Shown: one piece after another, positions 58,632-64,000 of the stretch
How the letters are laid out: each line of letters begins with the position of its first letter
Position numbering within the stretch: position 1 is the stretch's first letter
Assembly (NCBI RefSeq): GCF_049532965.1
Contig: NZ_CP186694.1
Location: forward strand, 5,084,001-5,148,000
Direction of reading: 5' to 3'
DNA from: Roseateles sp049532965
Lineage (GTDB): Bacteria; Pseudomonadota; Gammaproteobacteria; Burkholderiales; Burkholderiaceae_C
Length of the DNA stretch: 64,000 nucleotides
Program-made: the position numbers and the translations under genes
Notes under the pieces: model-generated
Databases searched by the model: none
The model's input: the letters and a program-made list of their open reading frames with translations, nothing else
What the model was told of the DNA's origin: nothing

Positions 58632-59060
58632 ATGAAGACCTTCAGCGCCAAGCCGGCCGAAGTGACGCACGAGTGGTTTGTGATTGACGCCACCGACAAG
58701 GTGCTCGGACGTGTTGCCAGCGAAGTGGCACTCCGTTTGCGCGGCAAGCACAAGGCCATCTACACGCCTCACGTCGACACCGGTGATTTCATCGTCATCA
58801 TCAACGCCGACAAGCTGCGCGTGACCGGCAACAAGGCCACGGACAAGGTGTACTACCGTCACTCGGGCTTCCCGGGCGGCATCTACGCCACCAAGTTCAA
58901 GGACATGCAAGCCAAGCATCCGGGCCGTGCCCTGGAGAAGGCCGTCAAGGGCATGCTGCCCAAGGGTCCGCTGGGCTACGCGATGATCAAGAAGCTGAAG
59001 GTGTACGCGGGCGACACGCATCCGCACACCGCCCAGCAGCCCAAGGCGCTGGAAATCTAA
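58632..59060 (+). CDS. rplM: 50S ribosomal protein L13
   Basis: The 142-residue protein is the standard length of L13, an early assembly protein of the large subunit. The N-terminal MKTFSAKPAEVTHEWFVIDA, the KVLGRVASEVALRLRGKHK segment, GDFIVIINADKLRVTGNK and AVKGMLPKGPLG are all family hallmarks. It is followed 9 bases later by rpsI in the universal rplM-rpsI operon. Its DNA uses more AT-ending codons than many neighbours, as expected for a highly expressed gene. Confidence 0.98.
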   Translation: MKTFSAKPAEVTHEWFVIDATDKVLGRVASEVALRLRGKHKAIYTPHVDTGDFIVIINADKLRVTGNKATDKVYYRHSGFPGGIYATKFKDMQAKHPGRALEKAVKGMLPKGPLGYAMIKKLKVYAGDTHPHTAQQPKALEI

Positions 59061-59069
59061 GGAGCGGAG

Positions 59070-59462
59070 ATGATCGGAAACTGGAACTACGGTACCGGCC
59101 GTCGCAAGTCGTCTGTGGCTCGTGTCTTCATCAAGAAGGGCACCGGCCAGATCACCGTCAATGGCCGCTCGATCGAGCAGTACTTCGGCCGTCAGACGTC
59201 GATCATGATTTCTCGCCAGCCCCTGCTGCTGACGAACAACGGCGAAGCGTTCGACATCAAGATCAACGTGCACGGCGGCGGCGAGTCCGGCCAAGCCGGC
59301 GCGGTGCGCCTGGGTATCACCCGCGCGCTGATCGACTACGACGCAGCCCTGAAGCCCGAACTGAGCCGCGCTGGCTTCGTCACGCGTGACGCGCGTGAAG
59401 TCGAGCGTAAGAAGGTCGGTCTGCACGGCGCCCGTCGCCGGAAGCAGTTCAGCAAGCGCTGA
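59070..59462 (+). CDS. rpsI: 30S ribosomal protein S9
   Basis: The 130-residue protein matches S9. It has NYGTGRRKSSVARVF, the VNGRSIEQYF loop, HGGGESGQAGAVRLGI and the basic C-terminus ending GARRRKQFSKR that reaches toward the ribosomal P-site tRNA. AAGGAG sits directly upstream, overlapping the end of rplM. A strong terminator follows 62 bases after the stop. Confidence 0.98.
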   Translation: MIGNWNYGTGRRKSSVARVFIKKGTGQITVNGRSIEQYFGRQTSIMISRQPLLLTNNGEAFDIKINVHGGGESGQAGAVRLGITRALIDYDAALKPELSRAGFVTRDAREVERKKVGLHGARRRKQFSKR

Positions 59463-59524
59463 TCGACTGCGGTTCGCTGGTGGAATCCGGGTTGGGATCC
59501 CACCAGCAACGCGACAAGGTTCAC

Positions 59525-59555
59525 AAGGCCGCTGTTTCCAGCGGCCTTGTTTTTT
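59525..59555 (+). terminator. Rho-independent terminator after rpsI
   Basis: A perfect 10-base stem aaggccgctg/cagcggcctt (59525-59534 and 59539-59548) with a 4-base loop is followed by gttttttg, a proper T-run. This is the clearest terminator in the window. Confidence 0.93.
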
Positions 59556-59664
59556 GTCCGGCGGGGTGCACCTGCCTGCGAAGGGGCTATCTCCAAGCGT
59601 CCCGGGGCGACCTGGGGCGCTTTGACATAATTCCCGCCATTCCTCCGACACAACAGGATCCACG

Positions 59665-60039
59665 ATGAGCGCAGCCCTCGAAACCCAATCCACCGGCATG
59701 GGCGACATGCCGGCTCCGCTGGTCTTCACCGACAGCGCGGCTGAAAAGGTGCGCGAACTGGTGCTGGAAGAAGGCAATCCCGATCTGAAGCTGCGCGTGT
59801 TCGTCCAGGGTGGCGGCTGCTCCGGTTTCCAGTACGGCTTTACCTTCGACGAAGCGGTGAACGACGACGACACGCAAATGTCGAAGAACGGCGTGACGCT
59901 GTTGATCGACGCGATGAGCCTGCAGTACCTGGTCGGTGCCGAGATCGACTACAAGGAAGACTTGCAAGGCGCCCAGTTCGTGATCAAGAACCCGAACGCG
60001 CAGACCACTTGCGGCTGCGGCTCGAGCTTCTCGGTCTGA
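59665..60039 (+). CDS. erpA: Iron-sulfur cluster insertion protein ErpA
   Basis: ErpA is an A-type carrier that delivers [4Fe-4S] clusters to target enzymes. The 124-residue protein has FTDSAAEKVRELV at the start of the domain. The three cluster-binding cysteines are in the usual places: one in VQGGGCSGFQYGF and two in the C-terminal TTCGCGSSFSV. The usual FDE after the first Cys and LVGAEIDYKEDLQGAQFVIKNPNA are present. The length and the N-terminal acidic/Thr-rich stretch fit ErpA better than IscA. It is a single-gene unit flanked by two terminators. Confidence 0.95.
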   Translation: MSAALETQSTGMGDMPAPLVFTDSAAEKVRELVLEEGNPDLKLRVFVQGGGCSGFQYGFTFDEAVNDDDTQMSKNGVTLLIDAMSLQYLVGAEIDYKEDLQGAQFVIKNPNAQTTCGCGSSFSV

Positions 60040-60067
60040 TCGGTTCTGCCCAGCTGCCTGCTCGATG

Positions 60068-60100
60068 ACAGGACCGCCCTCGGGCGGTCCTGTTGCTTTT
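60068..60100 (+). terminator. Rho-independent terminator after erpA
   Basis: A long GC stem, acaggaccgccc/gggcggtcctgt (60068-60079 and 60082-60093), is followed by tgctttt. A short hexamer repeat (gggcct, about 60101-60126) comes right after. It probably also ends transcription from the convergent acyltransferase gene. Confidence 0.85.
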
Positions 60101-60174
60101 GGGCCTGGGCCTGGGCCTGGCCCTGGGCTTGACTTCTTGCGCGGACGGTGCCCCCTCGCCCCACGGGACCGCCG

Positions 60175-61203
60175 TCAATCCGCGGCGGTGGCGCGGGCGC
60201 TGTCCGGTAGCGGGGAGGACGACGCGGCCGAGGCGCGCTCTCCGATGATCCGCCGGCCCAGCGCCGAGCGCCGCAACGTGGCAGTCAGCGCGATCGAACC
60301 CGCGAGCCCCGCGACCAACCCCGCGATCAACAGCGCCGCCAGGTCGCCAACGCCGATCCGTTGCATCGCGATGCGGCAGGCGGCCGTGAACACTGGGTGG
60401 AAGAGATAGATCCCGAAGGACCAGGTGCCGATCCAGGCGAGCCAGCGGGATTCCATGCCGAGCCGCCACAGCAGCAGACAGGCGCACAGGCTGACGACGA
60501 GTCGCTCGATGCCCGGCGTGTCGGCCGGCGGTGGCCGCGATGCGGCCCAGCTCATCAGCAGCACCACCGGCACCATCACCACGGCCACGATCAAGCGCGG
60601 ATTCGTCGTCAGCGCCGGAAAGCGCCGGGCCGCGACGCCCAGCAGGAAGAATGGCAGCAGGAAGGTGGCGCCGTTGAGGCCGAAGTGCACCGGCAGGGGC
60701 CCCCAGACGTGCAGCGCGGCTGCCGCCAGTCCCACGGCGGCGAAGTGCTCCGGCGTTTCCAGCCAGCGCCAGCGCTCCAGGACCGCCGTCAGCATGAAGA
60801 TGACGAACAGCGATTCGAGGAACCAGTAATGCGCCACCGGCACGATGTGCAGCAGGTGCCAGTCGGTGACCGCACCGTTGGTGCCGCCTTGATTGCCAGT
60901 GACGGCCGCCTGCAACAACGCGAAAGCGGTGCCGACCACCAGCATCGGCACGAGCAGGCGCCGCGCCTTGCCCGAGGCGAAGCGACCAAGATCCCCGCGC
61001 ATCGGCCGCATGGCGTAGACCATGCCCGACAGGAACGAGAACAACGGCATCCGGATCAACGCCAGCAGGTCATTGGTTTCGCTGGCCGGGTGCTGGTCGG
61101 GCAGTCGCAGCCCGGAGGTGCTGTCGGCGCCGATCACGTGATAGCTTACGAGCAGCAGGCAGGCCAGCCCGCGCAGCGTGTCGAGTTGGCGTCGGCTGTG
61201 CAA
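60175..61203 (-). CDS. Acyltransferase family 3 membrane protein (OafA/OpgC type)
   Basis: The product (342 residues from the chosen start) has about ten hydrophobic helices and the acyltransferase-3 signature near its N-terminus: QLDTLRGLACLLLVSYHVIG, with the conserved Arg and His. A MPLFSFLSGMVYAMRP loop and FGIYLFHPVF in the C-terminal part also fit. Such enzymes transfer acyl groups to cell-surface glycans or glucans. I prefer the TTG at 61203, which has GAGGGAGAAG a few bases before it; a GTG at 61236 gives 11 more residues. A possible -10 TAGCAT lies at 61276-61271. The substrate is unknown. Confidence 0.83.
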   Translation of the reverse strand: MHSRRQLDTLRGLACLLLVSYHVIGADSTSGLRLPDQHPASETNDLLALIRMPLFSFLSGMVYAMRPMRGDLGRFASGKARRLLVPMLVVGTAFALLQAAVTGNQGGTNGAVTDWHLLHIVPVAHYWFLESLFVIFMLTAVLERWRWLETPEHFAAVGLAAAALHVWGPLPVHFGLNGATFLLPFFLLGVAARRFPALTTNPRLIVAVVMVPVVLLMSWAASRPPPADTPGIERLVVSLCACLLLWRLGMESRWLAWIGTWSFGIYLFHPVFTAACRIAMQRIGVGDLAALLIAGLVAGLAGSIALTATLRRSALGRRIIGERASAASSSPLPDSARATAAD

Positions 61204-61436
61204 CGGCTTCTCCCTCGATCGTGACGATCCCCGCACGTCCTGCGCTGCAGGGCGGCGGTGTGATCGAACGATGCTAAGAGGGTGGGGGGCCTGTTAACAG
61301 CGAAAACCGGGCAGGCGTGCTGCGTGTCGCGCACAGAGGCGACGGCGTTGGTGCGGTGTCGCGCGTGGCCTGTGCGTCAGCGCACGGCGAGATGACCGCA
61401 TGTCGTACAAGACCAGAAGCTCTGCTGATGCGCCGC

Positions 61437-61781
61437 TCACTGCAGCAATGCGGACAAGCGCGCCAACGCGTCGTCGATGACCTCCCGAGGCGCTTGCTCG
61501 ATGCGCCTGGCATGACGGGCGCCGAGGTCAAGCATCCGGATCTTGTTCATTAGCGCCGCCCCCTGGGTTTTGCAGCCGGTGCCGGTCAGCGAGACGGCAA
61601 AGCCGGCATATCGCGCGAAGTCCCCGCCTTGCGTGATGGGCGCGACCAGCACGTCGCCGAGCTGGTTGAACGCCTTGGAGGTCAACACCAGCGCTGGCCG
61701 CGCGCCGCGCTGCTCGTGGCCCAGCGCAGGATCGAAGGGCACGGCGACGATGTCCCCCCGATCAAAGACCCGCTTCACCAT
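61437..61781 (-). CDS. mazF: MazF/PemK-type endoribonuclease toxin
   Basis: The 114-residue protein has the MazF fold markers: RVFDRGDIVAVPFDPALGHEQRG near the N-terminus, RPALVLTSKAFN, a VLVAPITQG strand and a long C-terminal helix. MazF toxins cut mRNA at specific short sequences and are neutralised by the cognate MazE. The start at 61781 overlaps the antitoxin gene by 7 bases, the typical coupled antitoxin-first order. The frame extending to 61853 is only the antitoxin overlap. Its sequence is nearer ChpB/PemK than E. coli MazF, by impression. Confidence 0.9.
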   Translation of the reverse strand: MVKRVFDRGDIVAVPFDPALGHEQRGARPALVLTSKAFNQLGDVLVAPITQGGDFARYAGFAVSLTGTGCKTQGAALMNKIRMLDLGARHARRIEQAPREVIDDALARLSALLQ

Positions 61782-62026
61782 GCTTCGCTCCCGGCGGGCG
61801 GCAGGTCGTCCCAGTCCGCCATGTCGGCGGGAGGCGGGGCGGAGCGATCGCACGCGGCGATCATGTCGGCCAACACGTACTTGCGCTTGGGCGTCAACAG
61901 CAGGCCTCCTTGCGCCGTCGTTTCGAGTGTCAGCGCATGGCCGATTGCCAGGCCGAGATCCCGAAGCACGGGGGGCGGGATGATCAATGCGGTACTGTTT
62001 CCCATCTTTCTTAACACCACTTCCAT
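61775..62026 (-). CDS. mazE: MazE-type antitoxin
   Basis: The 83-residue protein is an AbrB/MazE-fold antitoxin. The N-terminal DNA-binding swapped hairpin reads MEVVLRKMGNSTALIIPPPVLRDLGL, followed by TLETTAQGGLLLTPKRKY. A Pro/Ala/Asp-rich acidic tail (DWDDLPPAGSEAW) should bind the toxin. The start at 62026 has GGAGGT about 4 bases upstream; an ATG at 62038 adds four residues and lacks such a site. It overlaps mazF by 7 bases. A 19-base palindrome upstream is a likely autoregulatory operator. Confidence 0.88.
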   Translation of the reverse strand: MEVVLRKMGNSTALIIPPPVLRDLGLAIGHALTLETTAQGGLLLTPKRKYVLADMIAACDRSAPPPADMADWDDLPPAGSEAW

Positions 62027-62082
62027 GACCACCTCCATCGCGTGCGCAGTGCCGCGCATTCTAGGCCGACGAGGGGATCGGA

Positions 62083-62101
62083 TGTAAAACGAAGTTGTAC
62101 A
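62083..62101. promoter_or_regulatory. Palindrome upstream of mazEF, likely autoregulatory operator
   Basis: The sequence tgtaaaac-gaa-gttgtaca (62083-62101) is a nearly perfect inverted repeat with one mismatch. A -10-like TAGAAT (62063-62058 on the minus strand) lies 19 bases downstream, so bound MazE/MazF would cover the -35 region. The remaining gap up to 62326 holds no gene I can support. Confidence 0.5.
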
Positions 62102-62326
62102 TTTCGCTGCGGCGCCAGGCGACAGCGAACAGTGGCCATTGGCACGTTCGCGCCGCCCGGTGTGCACCGGACGAGCGCTGATCTTCAGGATCGAAGGCAG
62201 GCTTGGGAATCGCACGAAAGGCGGGATCGAAGAGGGGTACGCAGGCCCCCCCGTTGAGGGGCTGAGCGACACCGGTGCCGGGCCGGTCTCCGGCGCCGCC
62301 CATGGTGCCGGCGCGGTTGTGCGGTT

Positions 62327-63931
62327 TCAATCGCTCAGGCAGCCGTGGGTCGCCATCTCCTCGGCGGCACGGACGAGGCACATCGCGGCGGCACCGGCCA
62401 TCAGGCCATCACGCCATTGCCGCTCCCGCAGGACGCCGCCGATGCCTACCACCGGCACGCCCGCCATCCGGCACCACCAGCGCAATTGCGCCAGCCCCTG
62501 CGGCAGCCAGGGCATCTCCTTGGTGACGGTGGCCCACAGCGGGCCGCAGGCGATGTAATCCGGCGCGACGCTGCGCGCCCGGCACAGTTCCCAAAGGCTG
62601 TGGCTCGACATCCCCAGCCGCACGCCGCGCCGGTCGCGGCGGTCTTGCAACTCGGCGCGCTCCTCGCGGGCCAGGCTGCCCCAGTCCTCCTGGCCGAGGT
62701 GAAGCGCGCGCGCGCCCTCGTCGAGCGCCAGCCGCCAGTGGTCATTGATCCACAGCGTGGATGTGCGTCCCGCCATGTCGCGCACCGCTTCGCGGATCGC
62801 GGCGCGCAAGGGCTCCTCTCCGCTGGCCGGGTCGTGCTTGACCCTGAGCTGCACATGGGAGAACCGGCCGCTCATGGCCAGGGCGGCGACACGTTCGGAC
62901 CGATCGGTGATCGCGTACAGACCGGTCGCGAAGGGCACCTCCTTGCGGGCTGAAGGCCACAGCACGTCGCGCCAGCGGCGCAGCGTCGCGCGGTCGGGCG
63001 CGACCTCGTCGCCGAAGCCCATCACCGGCAACGCACGCGCATCGTCAATGAATCGCCGGTCGGGTCGCAACGGGCCTGGCCCCTTGCCAGCCTCGTGCCC
63101 GTCGCGCAGCGCGGCCCAGGTCAGCATCTTCGCCAGGATCACCGCATCCGGCACGGGGAAGCCGCGCGCCAGTGCGGCCGCAGCGGCGGTCGCGAAGGTG
63201 CAGCCGGTGCCATGGTGATGTGGCGGCCCGCCGCTGGCGCCGGACAACCGGGGCAGCGCGATCCACCCGGTGGCCGCAGGGCTGTCGAGCCAGTCCAGCG
63301 CCAGCCCGTCGCATTGCGAGGCGTCATCGCCGCCGGTGATGCAGACTGCGGCGGCGCCCAGCGCTCGCAACCTCTCCGCCAGGAGCGGCACGGACAACCG
63401 GCCCGGCGCGACATCGAGCAGCCGCTCGGCCTCGCGCCGGTTCGGCGTCAGCAACGCCGCTTGCGGGATCAACTGATGGCGATAGGCGCCGAGCAGCGCC
63501 TCGTCGCAGAACGCCGCCCCGCCGGCGCTGGCCCCCAGCACCGGGTCGACGACCAACGCCGCGTCGCCGCGTTGCGCCATCAGTGCATCCACCGTTGCCG
63601 CACTGGCCAGCAGGCCCGTCTTCACGACGCGCGGCGGCAGGTCGGGACGGAGCGCGCTCAACTGCGCTCGCACCTGGCCGGCGGGCAGCGGGAAGACGGC
63701 CTCGACGCCGAGCGAATGCTGGGCCGTCACGGCGGCGACGACCGGGCACAGGTGCACGCCCATGGCGGCGGCGGCCCGCGTGTCCGCGCTCAGGCCGGCA
63801 CCGCCCCCGCTGTCCGTGCCCGCGACGCTCCAGATCACGGGCGGCGCCAGCTCGTCCGTCCACGGTGCCAGCGTGGGGAGATCCGGATCGATCGCCGGCG
63901 CCCACGGCGAGGGCAGGCTCGGATGAGGCAC
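62327..63931 (-). CDS. thiDE: Bifunctional HMP(-P) kinase/thiamine-phosphate synthase (ThiD-ThiE fusion)
   Basis: The 534-residue protein joins two steps of thiamine synthesis. The N-terminal ThiD part (about 30-290) phosphorylates hydroxymethylpyrimidine: SVAGTDSGGGAGLSADTRA, VDPVLGA, LLTPNRREAERLL and HHHGTGCTFATAAAAALARG. The C-terminal ThiE part (about 335-530) couples pyrimidine and thiazole phosphates: GLYAITDRSE, QLRVKHD, LWINDHWRLALDEGARALHLGQEDW and PVVGIGGV. The ThiE loop reads GPLWATVTKEMPW, somewhat unlike the usual GPIFPTxTK. The first codon is GTG (63931), so the true start may differ or lie past the window end. No TPP riboswitch is visible in the last 69 bases. Confidence 0.88.
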   Translation of the reverse strand: MPHPSLPSPWAPAIDPDLPTLAPWTDELAPPVIWSVAGTDSGGGAGLSADTRAAAAMGVHLCPVVAAVTAQHSLGVEAVFPLPAGQVRAQLSALRPDLPPRVVKTGLLASAATVDALMAQRGDAALVVDPVLGASAGGAAFCDEALLGAYRHQLIPQAALLTPNRREAERLLDVAPGRLSVPLLAERLRALGAAAVCITGGDDASQCDGLALDWLDSPAATGWIALPRLSGASGGPPHHHGTGCTFATAAAAALARGFPVPDAVILAKMLTWAALRDGHEAGKGPGPLRPDRRFIDDARALPVMGFGDEVAPDRATLRRWRDVLWPSARKEVPFATGLYAITDRSERVAALAMSGRFSHVQLRVKHDPASGEEPLRAAIREAVRDMAGRTSTLWINDHWRLALDEGARALHLGQEDWGSLAREERAELQDRRDRRGVRLGMSSHSLWELCRARSVAPDYIACGPLWATVTKEMPWLPQGLAQLRWWCRMAGVPVVGIGGVLRERQWRDGLMAGAAAMCLVRAAEEMATHGCLSD

Positions 63932-64000
63932 CAGCGGCGAGGGTACAGGGACCGCGGGGCCGGACGATGCATCACGGCGCTCGCCGTGCGCGCCGCGCTC

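Noticed and set aside
62061..62381. A 106-residue minus-strand frame between thiDE and mazE
   Set aside because: It runs through the mazEF operator/promoter region, has no ribosome-binding site and no recognisable domain; I treat it as non-coding.
63932..64000. TPP riboswitch before thiDE
   Set aside because: The 69 bases available show no conserved THI-box elements. The leader may lie beyond the window, so this is absence of evidence only.

Overview
The window is GC-rich, densely packed chromosomal DNA. Gene content points to a betaproteobacterium of order Burkholderiales, probably the Roseateles/Mitsuaria/Rubrivivax side (Sphaerotilaceae-like). The grounds are paired cyanophycin synthetases, the isovaleryl-CoA dehydrogenase/AceK neighbourhood, pilT-pilU beside yggS, a fused ThiD-ThiE and a Lrp-linked fused indolepyruvate oxidoreductase. 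This placement is inferred from gene content only. I see no rRNA, tRNA, CRISPR array, insertion sequence or prophage.

Layout. 1-2.7 kb: a triheme cytochrome c (possibly cut by the window edge) and two small heat-shock proteins. 2.7-12.6 kb: a cyanophycin locus. On the minus strand lie cphA', cphA and a translationally coupled FUSC membrane protein; divergent from them are an ABC exporter with an N-terminal extension and zinc ribbon, then a DUF1854 protein. 12.8-19.6 kb: an acyl-CoA catabolic cluster (isovaleryl-CoA dehydrogenase, beta-carbonic anhydrase, AceK, thiolase, SDR, second acyl-CoA dehydrogenase) with a palindromic operator in front. 19.6-24.8 kb: periplasmic alpha-carbonic anhydrase, a secreted HELGH protein, a GH25 lysozyme-like protein, and a fumC-ZIP operon whose promoter contains a Fur-box-like site. 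24.8-28.5 kb: a DUF1800-DUF1501 pair and a DUF4160-DUF2442 pair. 28.7-33.9 kb: indolepyruvate oxidoreductase with divergent Lrp regulator, and a HIBADH-type dehydrogenase. 33.9-40.8 kb: pilT-pilU, yggS, a diguanylate cyclase, a chemoreceptor and a small TonB-domain protein.

40.8-55.3 kb is the most unusual part. Two large minus-strand genes flank an ordinary block (ylqF, a TRIC-like channel, htpG). One encodes a 958-residue protein whose C-terminal third resembles the NEL E3 ubiquitin ligase domain of IpaH/SspH effectors. The other encodes a 2622-residue protein with the C80-like cysteine protease and TcdA/TcdB-type pore-forming module of large clostridial toxins. Both look like host-directed proteins without a Sec signal. 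No secretion system lies in the window.

55.4-64 kb: SrkA-type kinase, a DUF2726 protein with a 5-residue repeat, a GNAT acetyltransferase, rplM-rpsI, erpA, an acyltransferase, a mazEF pair and a ThiD-ThiE fusion. Several terminators and promoters can be read directly, including a sigma-32 promoter for htpG and a strong hairpin after rpsI.
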